A stretch of DNA of 5,428 bases from Acholeplasmataceae bacterium. Its GTDB lineage: Bacteria > Bacillota > Negativicutes > Acidaminococcales > Acidaminococcaceae. The notes beneath the pieces were generated by a model, which did no database searches, had not been told where the DNA came from, and worked only from the letters and a program-made list of their open reading frames with translations. Made by a program: the position numbers and the translations under genes. The stretch is from NCBI GenBank assembly GCA_012744295.1, contig JAAYIB010000148.1, forward strand, positions 1-5,428. Reading direction: 5' to 3'. Shown here piece after piece: positions 1-5,428 of this stretch (the stretch's first letter is position 1; the number at the start of each line of letters is the position of its first letter).

Positions 1-802
1 GAACTGGCTGGCGTGGAAGATTCATTTCAACGCCGAGGTTGCACAGACCTTTGTCAATATAGGCGGTTTTTTCCTGATGGGTGGTTTGGCCTGGATCAGA
101 AGCCAAAAAGGCCAGGAGCTTGATATCGACGAATTGGCGCCAAAACCGGCGCCGTTTACGAGAGGCCAGCTTATCACCTTGGCTATGATTGCGTTACTGA
201 TACTATTGGTTGTAATTCCGGGCTTGCCGGGAATTAAGGGTACTTTGCCGAAGACTTTTACCAACATGTTGTCAAATGTCGGTTCGATTTCCTTCATTCT
301 TGCCGTTGTGCTGATGCTGACGGGCTCGGGCGACAGCAAGGCCGCAATCAAGGTAATACCCTGGGGCGTTATTATGATGGTCTGCGGCGTGTCCGTATTG
401 ATTGACGTTATGGACAAAGCAGGCGGATTGAAATTCCTGGTAAATATCATGGCCTCCGTCTCGGGACCTGTCTCAATCAATTTCTGGGTCAGCTTCGTGC
501 CCGCAGTCATTTCGGCCTACTCGAGCTCCTCGGGCGTCGTTATTCCTATGTTCCTGCCGATGGTGCCGGGACTTGTCGAACTGACCAAGGGTGATCCGAT
601 TGCCATAATTACCTCGATTAACGTCGGGGCGCATCTGGTCGACACGTCACCGCTTTCCACATTGGGGGCACTTTGCATTGCCTCTGCCGGCGAGCACGAG
701 GATAAGAACAAGCTTTTCCGTAAGTTGTTGATCTGGGGTCTTTCCATGTCGATTGTTTCCGGTATAGTTTGCTACTTCTTCTTTGGCGTATTGGGCCTGT
801 AA
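1..802 (+). CDS. MatC/SLC13-like carboxylate permease, C-terminal part (5' truncated)
   Basis: The reading frame is open from the window edge (first full codon at base 2), so the N-terminal half is missing and 266 residues are visible. It is a polytopic membrane protein. A hydrophobic segment near the edge ends in GGLAWIRS, then comes a charged cytoplasmic-type linker (QKGQELDIDELAPKPAPFTR), then about six hydrophobic segments up to the C-terminus FFFGVLGL. Two re-entrant-type motifs stand out: a Ser-rich stretch SAYSSSSGVVIPMFLPM, and NVGAHLVDTSPLSTLGALC near the end. Such Ser/Pro/Thr-rich breaks form the substrate and cation site in the ion transporter superfamily, and the HLVDTSPLSTLGA stretch resembles MatC-type dicarboxylate carriers. 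The likely role is cation-coupled uptake of a di- or other carboxylate across the cytoplasmic membrane. The CoA-transferase downstream supports a carboxylic acid substrate. The exact substrate is unknown; a DASS/SLC13 or CitMHS-like label would be an alternative. Confidence 0.82.
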   Translation, partial: NWLAWKIHFNAEVAQTFVNIGGFFLMGGLAWIRSQKGQELDIDELAPKPAPFTRGQLITLAMIALLILLVVIPGLPGIKGTLPKTFTNMLSNVGSISFILAVVLMLTGSGDSKAAIKVIPWGVIMMVCGVSVLIDVMDKAGGLKFLVNIMASVSGPVSINFWVSFVPAVISAYSSSSGVVIPMFLPMVPGLVELTKGDPIAIITSINVGAHLVDTSPLSTLGALCIASAGEHEDKNKLFRKLLIWGLSMSIVSGIVCYFFFGVLGL

Positions 803-818
803 AAAATAATGTCAAGAT

Positions 819-844
819 GCTCTGCGGGGTTCTCCCTGCAGAGC
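819..844 (+). terminator. Hairpin after the permease gene, atypical terminator or attenuator
   Basis: An 11-bp stem (819-829 pairing with 834-844, ten Watson-Crick pairs and one G-T) closes a TTCT tetraloop, starting 16 bases after the permease stop. The stem is strong and GC-rich, but the bases that follow (GTTGTGCTATATAAT) are not a T-run. It may therefore be a weak or factor-assisted terminator, or an mRNA-stabilising or processing hairpin between permease and CoA-transferase rather than a classical intrinsic terminator. Confidence 0.5.
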
Positions 845-848
845 GTTG

Positions 849-859
849 TGCTATATAAT
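849..859 (+). promoter_or_regulatory. Possible -10 region upstream of the CoA-transferase gene
   Basis: TATAAT lies at 854-859, and TG at 849-850 stands one base before an overlapping TATATA, which would give an extended -10. No acceptable -35 is found 16-18 bases upstream, where the hairpin arm lies. The region is AT-rich, so chance matches are likely. It is a candidate start of a separate CoA-transferase transcript. Confidence 0.25.
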
Positions 860-880
860 GCTTCATTACTAATGCTTGGT

Positions 881-899
881 TATATTTAATTTAAATATA
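881..899. promoter_or_regulatory. AT-only perfect inverted repeat, possible operator
   Basis: TATATTTAA at 881-889 and TTAAATATA at 891-899 are exact reverse complements around one central T. The dyad sits 14 bases before the Shine-Dalgarno of the CoA-transferase gene and downstream of the candidate -10. That position would suit a repressor site. It contains only A and T in an AT-rich gap, so chance is a real possibility. Confidence 0.3.
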
Positions 900-913
900 T
901 CGTTAATCTAAAC

Positions 914-918
914 GGAGG
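914..918 (+). promoter_or_regulatory. Ribosome binding site deciding the CoA-transferase start
   Basis: GGAGG lies 8 bases before the ATG at 927. A GTG at 918 is in the same frame but overlaps this site, so it cannot be the start that the site serves. Confidence 0.85.
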
Positions 919-926
919 TGTTTTTG

Positions 927-2108
927 ATGAAACCATTGGAAAAATTGGTCGTGCTTGATTTAACGAGAGTTTTGGCCGGACCATATTCAGCCATGATGCT
1001 GGGTGACTATGGCGCGGACATCATTAAGATCGAGCAGCCGGGAGTCGGTGATGACTCGCGTGCCTACGGTCCCTTTATAGGCAAGGAAAGCGCATATTTC
1101 ATGAGCTTGAACAGAAACAAGCGGTCGATGACTATGAACTTCAAGGAGCCGGCAGCCAAGGAATTATTTAAGAAAATGGTTGCTAAGGCCGACATAGTAT
1201 TGGAAAACTATCGTCCGGGGACAATGGAAAACTTTGGGCTGGGTTATGATGTTTTAAAGGAAATCAATCCCAGGCTTATTTATGCCGCCTGTTCAGGGTT
1301 CGGCGCAACGGGCCCGTATAAGCTGAAACCGGCTTATGACGTCATAGTGCAGGCCATGGGCGGCATTATGAGCATTACCGGCCAGGAAGGCGGCGAGCCT
1401 ACCCGTCCGGGTGCCTCCATCGGCGACATTATCGCCGGTCTCTTTACGACGATCGGTATCGGCATGGCGCTATATCATCGCGAGGTAACCGGCGAGGGAC
1501 AAAAAATCGACGTCGGTATGCTCGATTGCCAGGTAGCTGTTCTGGAAAACGCAATCAGCCGCTATTTTGCAAGCGGTGTGGCGCCGGCACCGCTTGGCAA
1601 CAGGCATCCATCGATTACGCCCTTTGAACCGTTTACCGCCAGCGACGGCTTCGTCATCGTCGGTGCAGGCAATGACCGCATCTGGGCGAGACTCTGCAAC
1701 CTGCTTGGCAGGGAAGAACTGATTGCAGACCACAGGTTTGTCAGCAATCTGGATAGAACAAACAACGAGAAAGAGCTTAAGGTCATTCTTGACGCTGAAT
1801 TCAAGGCGAAGACCATTGACGAATGGATGGCGCTTTTGGAAGAAGCGGGCATTCCTTGCGCACCGATCAACACCGTTGACCGCGTTGTCAAGGATCCTCA
1901 GATTATCGCAAGAGAAATGATTGTCGAGATCGAGCATCCTGTGGCTGGTAAGATGCACATCCCGGGAGTGCCGATCAAAATGTCGGCCACACCCGGCTCC
2001 GTCGATACGCCGGCTCCACTGCTGGGCCAGCATACCGACGAGATTCTTAAGGAATTTGGACTAAGTCCTGCGGAGATTGAAGAACTGAGGGTTAAAAAGG
2101 CAATTTAG
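927..2108 (+). CDS. CaiB/BaiF family (family III) CoA-transferase
   Basis: The 393-residue protein has the full length usual for the family and moves CoA between carboxylic acids in the cytoplasm. Visible landmarks, in order: the N-terminal VLDLTRVLAGPYSAMMLGDYGADIIKIE region (residues 9-36), NRNKRSMTMNF (62-72), ENYRPGTMENFGLGYD (93-108), SGFGATGPY (123-131), the GASIGD motif ending in Asp167, GNRHPSITPFEPF (224-236), AGIPCAPINTV (307-317) and LGQHTDEIL (366-374). Asp167 matches the aspartate that carries the acyl and CoA intermediates in formyl-CoA transferase (Asp169 there). The ATG at 927 is chosen because GGAGG lies 8 bases upstream. Its neighbour is a carboxylate permease, which suggests uptake followed by CoA activation of the same acid, for example using succinyl-CoA or acetyl-CoA as donor; that is inference. 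The family covers formyl, carnitine, bile acid, succinate and itaconate substrates, and sequence reading alone cannot choose among them. A strong terminator follows. Confidence 0.93.
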   Translation: MKPLEKLVVLDLTRVLAGPYSAMMLGDYGADIIKIEQPGVGDDSRAYGPFIGKESAYFMSLNRNKRSMTMNFKEPAAKELFKKMVAKADIVLENYRPGTMENFGLGYDVLKEINPRLIYAACSGFGATGPYKLKPAYDVIVQAMGGIMSITGQEGGEPTRPGASIGDIIAGLFTTIGIGMALYHREVTGEGQKIDVGMLDCQVAVLENAISRYFASGVAPAPLGNRHPSITPFEPFTASDGFVIVGAGNDRIWARLCNLLGREELIADHRFVSNLDRTNNEKELKVILDAEFKAKTIDEWMALLEEAGIPCAPINTVDRVVKDPQIIAREMIVEIEHPVAGKMHIPGVPIKMSATPGSVDTPAPLLGQHTDEILKEFGLSPAEIEELRVKKAI

Positions 2109-2120
2109 AATTTAGCGCAT

Positions 2121-2156
2121 AAAAGATTGGCAAATAAACGTTTGCCAATCTTTTTT
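2121..2156 (+). terminator. Rho-independent terminator of the CoA-transferase unit
   Basis: A 14-bp perfect stem (2121-2134 pairing with 2141-2154) closes a 6-base loop TAAACG and runs into six T's at 2151-2156. The core is GATTGGCAAA / TTTGCCAATC. The left arm begins with AAAA, so the element could also stop transcription coming from the right. It separates the carboxylate genes from the mre operon. Confidence 0.92.
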
Positions 2157-2232
2157 AATTTCTTCATGCAGGCCAATTTACAGTTTTGTCAAACATTTCA
2201 GCAGTTTGGCGGTATTAATGAAGACATAAATT

Positions 2233-2241
2233 TGTTATAAT
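2233..2241 (+). promoter_or_regulatory. Extended -10 promoter of the DUF4321-maf-radC-mreBC operon
   Basis: TGTTATAAT gives a perfect TATAAT hexamer (2236-2241) with a TG one base upstream, the extended -10 form of a housekeeping sigma-A promoter. The position expected for the -35 (about 2213-2218, TATTAA) is poor, which extended -10 promoters tolerate. The predicted transcription start is near 2248. It lies downstream of the 2121-2156 terminator and is the only good promoter seen before the next operon. Confidence 0.62.
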
Positions 2242-2247
2242 ATATAT

Positions 2248-2404
2248 TGGCTTATTGGGCTTAATTAGAAAATATGGCGGCAGGCATATTGAGGTAAACC
2301 TCGTTTTTGCCGGACGCTTTCAGGCCTGTCCGCAGTGTAGGCCGCGCAGTTGAGACTGCAGCGGACTCTGTCAATCAGGAGCATTTTCGTAGGGGGGATT
2401 AAAG
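2248..2404 (+). other. Structured 5' leader of the mre operon, unassigned
   Basis: About 157 bases lie between the predicted start and the first gene, much longer than translation needs. Visible hairpins: GAGG-TAAA-CCTC (2291-2302), flanked by possible outer pairing of CGGCA (2278-2282) with TGCCG (2308-2312); CGGAC (2311-2315) with GTCCG (2328-2332); and a stem of CCGC plus GCAGT (2342-2350) with ACTGC plus GCGG (2355-2364, A2360 bulged) around a TGAG loop. GTCCGC at 2328-2333 can pair instead with GCGGAC at 2361-2366, excluding two of those helices. I recognise no known riboswitch, T-box or r-protein leader motif. It may be an untyped regulatory leader or simply an untranslated region. The rest of the 2109-2404 gap holds only the terminator and promoter listed separately. 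Confidence 0.35.
2391..2397 (+). promoter_or_regulatory. Ribosome binding site of the DUF4321 gene
   Basis: AGGGGGG lies 7 bases before the TTG at 2405. It is a G-rich variant of the usual AGGAGG and supports the non-ATG start, since no ATG in frame precedes MVTG at residue 14. Confidence 0.6.
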
Positions 2405-2671
2405 TTGTTGCGCAGTCGAAAAGGCTTGACCTTATTTTTGTTTATGGTAACGGGCGCCGTTGTCGGCGGCCTGGTAGGCGACATGCTGCAGAAGACGCAG
2501 TTTTTTGGCGAGGGTACAAAGTTTCTCGTGCAGAAATACGAAGTACTGATGATACCTCCGGCAGTCTTTGACTTCTATGTTTTGAAGTTTACCGCCGGAC
2601 TTGACTTCAGCCCCAACCTCGTAAGCATTTTGGGCCTCGTGATAGCCTTTTATCTTTTTGAACGACTGTAA
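2405..2671 (+). CDS. DUF4321 family small membrane protein
   Basis: The 88-residue protein has a basic N-terminus (MLRSRKG), a first hydrophobic helix at about residues 8-26 containing a Gly-rich TGAVVGGLVG stretch, a middle loop (roughly 27-69), and a second helix at about 70-86 ending in a short charged tail FERL. This two-helix layout and its place directly before maf fit the DUF4321 family, which occurs in clostridial and Negativicutes genomes near maf/radC/mre. No function is known. The start is TTG at 2405 with AGGGGGG upstream; a second TTG at 2408 would only shorten it by one residue. It is the first gene of the operon, with a 28-base gap to the maf start. Its membrane location and steady link to mreB/mreC make a role at the envelope possible, but that is inference. 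Confidence 0.77.
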   Translation: MLRSRKGLTLFLFMVTGAVVGGLVGDMLQKTQFFGEGTKFLVQKYEVLMIPPAVFDFYVLKFTAGLDFSPNLVSILGLVIAFYLFERL

Positions 2672-2686
2672 CTATATCGGTAAGAT

Positions 2687-2690
2687 GGAG
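2687..2690 (+). promoter_or_regulatory. Ribosome binding site deciding the maf start
   Basis: GGAG lies 9 bases before the ATG at 2700. In-frame ATGs at 2685 and 2691 overlap or abut this site, and an in-frame TTG at 2658 lies inside the preceding gene, so 2700 is preferred. Confidence 0.6.
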
Positions 2691-2699
2691 ATGAAGACC

Positions 2700-3269
2700 A
2701 TGCAATACATTCTGGCCTCCGCTTCTCCGCGGAGGCTGGCGTTATTAAGACAGATAGGCATTGAGCCAAGAGTACGCCATAGCAATTTCAGCGAAGCTGC
2801 GGACGAAGGATTCTCCGCTGCAGAGCTGGTTCGCCTGAATTCACTCGGCAAGGCCAGGGCAGTTGCCGAAAATATTTCTGATGAAGAAGCAGTAATTGCG
2901 GCCGATACGGTTGTCGTTCTTGACGGCAAGGTTATCGGCAAGCCGGAAGATGAAGATGACGCGAAGAGAATTCTGGCAGCGCTTTCGGGCAGAGAACACA
3001 GCGTGATAACCGGAGTGACAGTTATTTGCGGCGAGCGTGTGCTCGTTGATGCCGTGACCACGACGGTCAGGTTCCGCAAGCTGTCAGATGAGGAAATAAG
3101 CGGCTATGTTGCTTCCGGAGAACCCCTGGACAAAGCCGGTGCCTACGGCATTCAAGGCCGCGGGGTTTTGCTTGTGGAAGCGATAGAAGGCTGCTACAGC
3201 AACGTTGTCGGACTCCCCCTTGTCAGACTTGGCGAGATGCTTGCAAAAATCGGGGTGAGGTTGCTGTGA
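2700..3269 (+). CDS. maf: Maf nucleoside triphosphate pyrophosphatase (dTTP/UTP type)
   Basis: The 189-residue protein is a cytoplasmic Maf/HAM1-fold enzyme that hydrolyses nucleoside triphosphates (dTTP, UTP and modified pyrimidine forms in the YhdE branch) to the monophosphate and pyrophosphate. Key residues line up with E. coli YhdE with an offset of one: the SASPRR loop (Ser7, Arg11, Arg12), Glu32, Lys51, catalytic-type Asp69 in IAADTVV, and Lys81 in GKP. The KAGAYGIQG motif with Gln152 marks the dTTP/UTP subgroup rather than the YceF type. The alignment also supports the ATG at 2700 over three longer starts (2658, 2685, 2691). Its stop codon overlaps the radC start by four bases (GTGA), so translation is probably coupled. 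Maf proteins are linked to nucleotide-pool sanitation and to septum inhibition when overproduced in Bacillus, which fits the position beside cell-shape genes. Confidence 0.93.
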   Translation: MQYILASASPRRLALLRQIGIEPRVRHSNFSEAADEGFSAAELVRLNSLGKARAVAENISDEEAVIAADTVVVLDGKVIGKPEDEDDAKRILAALSGREHSVITGVTVICGERVLVDAVTTTVRFRKLSDEEISGYVASGEPLDKAGAYGIQGRGVLLVEAIEGCYSNVVGLPLVRLGEMLAKIGVRLL

Positions 3270-3952
3270 CAACCTACCACATCAAGGAACTTCCGATAGA
3301 TGACCGGCCGCGGGAAAAGATGCTTGCGGGAGGCCCCGGCGCTTTGACCGATTCCGAGCTATTGGCAATACTGATAGGTTCGGGCACCAGAGAGCAATCC
3401 GCATTGGACATTGCCCGGGAAATGACGAAGGATAACGGCCTCCTTAACAATCTGGCTGTTACCAAAAATATCCGGGAGCTGGCAAAGACCAAGGGCCTCG
3501 GCCAGGCGAAGGCAGCTACCATTATTGCGGCTCTGGAGCTCGGCCGGCGCGTGGCTTACGCCGAACCGCTTGACCGGTACAGCATAACTACGCCCGAGGA
3601 AGGTGTCGCTCTTTTGATGCCGCGGCTGCGTTATGAAACCAAGGAGCATTTTTTGGTAGTGCTGCTTAATTCCAAGAACAAGGTGCTTCAGATAGAGCAG
3701 ATTTCGGAAGGTTCTCTGAACTCTTCCGTAGTTCATCCCCGCGAAGTATTTACGCCGGCTGTTTTGCATCACGCGGCGGCAATTCTCGCGGCGCACAACC
3801 ATCCCTCGGGTGACCCGACACCGAGCAAGGAGGACAAGGCCCTGACCGAAACTCTGGCTCAAGCCGGGAAATATATGGGAATACCTGTTTTAGACCACCT
3901 GATTATCGGTGATGCTGCTTATTACAGTTTCAAGGAACACAGTTATTTGTAG
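3266..3952 (+). CDS. radC: RadC family protein (JAMM/MPN domain)
   Basis: The 228-residue protein has the usual family length. The N-terminal part (1-100) carries RPREKML, then GPGALTDSELLAILIGSG (23-40), and a helix-hairpin-helix-like stretch ELAKTKGLGQAKAATIIAALELGRR (71-95), suggesting DNA contact. The C-terminal JAB1/MPN domain has the complete metal motif: Glu127, His177-x-His179 followed by PSGDPTPS and Asp190, as expected of a zinc metalloprotease fold. Despite the name, a repair role for RadC is doubtful because the original E. coli radC mutation mapped elsewhere; the true substrate is unknown. The start is GTG at 3266, overlapping the maf stop, with GTGAGG at 3255-3260 as ribosome binding site. 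MreB follows after 23 bases. The intact metal ligands argue for a working enzyme. Confidence 0.94.
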   Translation: MTTYHIKELPIDDRPREKMLAGGPGALTDSELLAILIGSGTREQSALDIAREMTKDNGLLNNLAVTKNIRELAKTKGLGQAKAATIIAALELGRRVAYAEPLDRYSITTPEEGVALLMPRLRYETKEHFLVVLLNSKNKVLQIEQISEGSLNSSVVHPREVFTPAVLHHAAAILAAHNHPSGDPTPSKEDKALTETLAQAGKYMGIPVLDHLIIGDAAYYSFKEHSYL

Positions 3953-3975
3953 GCAATCTAAGGAGGAAAGAATTT

Positions 3976-5010
3976 ATGTTTGATTTTTTACGCTCATGGT
4001 CCCAGGATATGGGAATTGACCTGGGAACGGCCAACACATTGGTACATGTCAAGGGCAAGGGAATAGTTATAAGAGAGCCGTCGGTTGTAGCGGTGCAGAA
4101 AGATACAAACGAGGTACTGGCGATAGGTTCCGAGGCGAAACGGATGATTGGACGCACGCCCGGCAACATTGTCGCAATAAGGCCGCTGAAGGACGGCGTT
4201 ATCGCCGACTTCGACATTACTCAGGCCATGCTGAAATTTTTCATCAAGAAGGCAATCGGAAACAAGTCGTTCGTTCGTCCACGCGTAGTGGTTGGAGTAC
4301 CTTCCGGCGTAACAGCAGTAGAAAGAAGGGCTGTGCTTGACGCAACGGTTCAGGCCGGGGCGCGCGAAGCGTATCTGATCGAGGAACCGATGGCCGCAGC
4401 GATTGGCGCGGGCTTGCCGGTGCAGGAGGCAACGGGCAACATGGTTGTAGACATCGGCGGCGGAACATCCGAAGTCGCTGTTATTTCCCTTGGCGGAATA
4501 GTTGTCAGCAGATCCGTGCGCATCGGAGGCGACAAGATGGACGAAGCCATCGTGCAATACATCAAGAAAAAGTACAATCTCTTGATTGGTGAAAGAACGG
4601 CAGAAGAAATCAAGATTGAAATCGGCACAGCGATGAAACTGGACGTTCCCGAAACAATGCAGATTCGCGGGCGCGACCTTGTGACAGGCCTGCCGAAGAC
4701 CTTGTCCATAGACGCCAATCAAATACAGGAAGCCTTGGCAGAACCGGTCTCGGGTATCATCGATGCAGTCAGGGGCACTTTGGAAAGGACGCCGCCGGAG
4801 CTCTCAAGCGACATCATGGACCGCGGCATTGTAATGACCGGAGGCGCTTCGCTCCTGCGCAACCTGGACCGCGTGCTGAGCAAGGAAACGGGCATGCCTG
4901 TCTATGTGTCAGATTCGGCCCTTTCCTGCGTAGCTTTGGGTACCGGAATAGCCGTGGAGCATGTTGACATCTATAAAAAAGGTTTTATGGCGGCTTCTAA
5001 CCGGGCATAA
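3976..5010 (+). CDS. mreB: Rod shape-determining protein MreB
   Basis: The 344-residue bacterial actin homologue polymerises with ATP into membrane-bound filaments that guide the elongasome and lateral peptidoglycan synthesis. ATPase signatures are all present: phosphate-1 DLGTANT (15-21), the LIEEPMAAAIG segment with the Glu136/137 pair (134-144), phosphate-2 DIGGGTSE (159-166) and the adenosine motif MTGGASLLRNLD (287-298). The loop GNKSFVRP (95-102) sits where other MreB proteins carry a membrane-insertion loop, and Phe99 could serve there. The short hydrophobic N-terminus MFDFL may also touch the membrane. AGGAGG at 3961-3966 lies 9 bases before the ATG. With mreC 24 bases downstream, this is the MreB copy proper rather than the Mbl or MreBH paralogues. 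No promoter is seen in the 23-base gap after radC, so expression should come from the upstream operon promoter. Confidence 0.97.
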   Translation: MFDFLRSWSQDMGIDLGTANTLVHVKGKGIVIREPSVVAVQKDTNEVLAIGSEAKRMIGRTPGNIVAIRPLKDGVIADFDITQAMLKFFIKKAIGNKSFVRPRVVVGVPSGVTAVERRAVLDATVQAGAREAYLIEEPMAAAIGAGLPVQEATGNMVVDIGGGTSEVAVISLGGIVVSRSVRIGGDKMDEAIVQYIKKKYNLLIGERTAEEIKIEIGTAMKLDVPETMQIRGRDLVTGLPKTLSIDANQIQEALAEPVSGIIDAVRGTLERTPPELSSDIMDRGIVMTGGASLLRNLDRVLSKETGMPVYVSDSALSCVALGTGIAVEHVDIYKKGFMAASNRA

Positions 5011-5034
5011 CCTTAAACACAAGGAGACAAGCCT

Positions 5035-5428
5035 GTGGGGAAAAGAAGTTTGGTGACCGTTATTGCGGTGGCGATAGCAATTTTGCTGCTTGTGCTGGCG
5101 ATTGAGGGCAGGGCTCGTTTTCCAATGCTGGACCGCGCTGTTGTCGCAATCGTGACGCCTGTCAACGAACAATTTGTTGCTTTATCGAAAAAAGCCGACT
5201 CTGTCAGGAATTTTTTTGCCGCTTTAACGACCATGCAGGAAGAAAATATAAAATTAAAGACGGAGGTCGAAGAGCTTCGCCATGCCAATTTGAAGATGGC
5301 GGAACTTTGGGCTGAGAACAAACGCCTTTCCGAGCTGCTTGGCTATAAGAACGAGGCTAAGAACCTTACTTTGATAGCTGCCAAGGTTGTGGGAAGAAAC
5401 ATGGGTGACACCAATGACAGCGTCATTA
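5035..5428 (+). CDS. mreC: Rod shape-determining protein MreC, N-terminal part (3' truncated)
   Basis: Only the first 131 residues are in the window. MreC is a bitopic membrane protein whose extracytoplasmic domain links MreB/MreD to penicillin-binding proteins in the elongasome. A short basic tail (MGKRS) precedes one transmembrane helix (about 6-23), followed by a linker with the family-typical RAVVAIVTPVNEQF segment (34-47) and a coiled coil at about 67-102 (heptad Leu/Ile in ENIKLKTEVEELR and ENKRLSELLG) that mediates dimerisation. The beta domain begins with LIAAKVVGRN (113-122) and is cut by the window end. The start is GTG at 5035, with AAGGAG at 5021-5026 spaced 8 bases away. MreD would be expected next. 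Confidence 0.93.
   Translation, partial: MGKRSLVTVIAVAIAILLLVLAIEGRARFPMLDRAVVAIVTPVNEQFVALSKKADSVRNFFAALTTMQEENIKLKTEVEELRHANLKMAELWAENKRLSELLGYKNEAKNLTLIAAKVVGRNMGDTNDSVI

Noticed and set aside
22..510. Minus-strand open frame of 162 codons opposite the permease gene
   Set aside because: The plus strand encodes membrane helices with clear family motifs; the antisense product is low-complexity Ile/Ser/Thr/Pro and looks like a mirror of hydrophobic codons.
918..926. GTG at 918 as the CoA-transferase start
   Set aside because: It overlaps the GGAGG that serves the ATG at 927, and the family usually starts a few residues before the VLDLTR motif.
1470..2033. Minus-strand open frame of 187 codons opposite the CoA-transferase gene
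   Set aside because: Antisense to a well-conserved gene, no ribosome binding site noted and no recognisable protein family.
2188..2210. Short inverted repeat GTCAAAC / GTTTGGC upstream of the operon promoter
   Set aside because: Seven pairs including one G-T around a 9-base loop; too weak to call as an operator or terminator on its own.
2186..2219. TTGTCA (2186-2191) as a -35 paired with TATTAAT near 2213
   Set aside because: The spacer would be 21 bases, too long for a housekeeping promoter; the extended -10 at 2233-2241 is a better call.
2350..2571. Plus-strand 73-codon frame beginning in the leader
   Set aside because: It overlaps the DUF4321 gene in another frame, has no ribosome binding site and an Arg-rich shadow composition.
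2658..2699. Longer maf starts at TTG 2658, ATG 2685 or ATG 2691
   Set aside because: The 2658 start lies within the DUF4321 gene, the two ATGs overlap or abut the GGAG site, and the start at 2700 gives the best match to YhdE residue spacing.
3994..4722. Long open frame of 242 codons on the minus strand opposite mreB
   Set aside because: It lies wholly antisense to a clear mreB; the translation is rich in Cys, His and Arg with no recognisable domain, as expected of a shadow frame.

Overview
The window looks like ordinary chromosome of an anaerobic, diderm-type Firmicute. Negativicutes (Sporomusa/Selenomonas relatives) is my best guess. It rests on strong purine-rich ribosome binding sites, use of GTG and TTG starts, roughly balanced GC, and the order DUF4321 - maf - radC - mreB - mreC, which is typical of Firmicutes. 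The lineage is an inference from gene style and order; there is no rRNA or other marker here to settle it.

Left part (1-2108): the 3' end of a multi-spanning carboxylate permease of the MatC/SLC13-like (ion transporter superfamily) type is followed by a complete family III (CaiB/BaiF) CoA-transferase. The pairing suggests uptake of a di- or other carboxylic acid and its activation by CoA transfer; the substrate cannot be read from the sequence. Between the two genes lie a strong hairpin without a T-run (819-844) and a perfect AT-only dyad (881-899). A strong intrinsic terminator (2121-2156) closes this unit.

Middle (2109-2404): an intergenic stretch of 296 bases holds that terminator, a good extended -10 promoter (2233-2241), and then a leader of about 155 nt with several hairpins. 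Some of the possible pairings in the leader exclude each other. I recognise no known riboswitch class in it.

Right part (2405-5428): a tightly packed, co-directional operon encodes a small two-helix membrane protein (DUF4321), Maf (nucleotide pyrophosphatase, YhdE type), RadC (JAMM-domain protein), MreB (actin-like shape protein) and the start of MreC (cell-shape scaffold), which runs off the window. Maf and RadC overlap by 4 bases and the other gaps are 23-28 bases, so one transcript from the 2236 promoter is likely. MreB and MreC form the core of the elongasome that directs lateral wall synthesis. Maf is a house-cleaning or division-linked nucleotide hydrolase, and RadC's role is unsettled.

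I found no mobile element, CRISPR array, tRNA/rRNA or convincing new system. The least explained parts are the structured leader of the mre operon and the regulatory-looking gap before the CoA-transferase.
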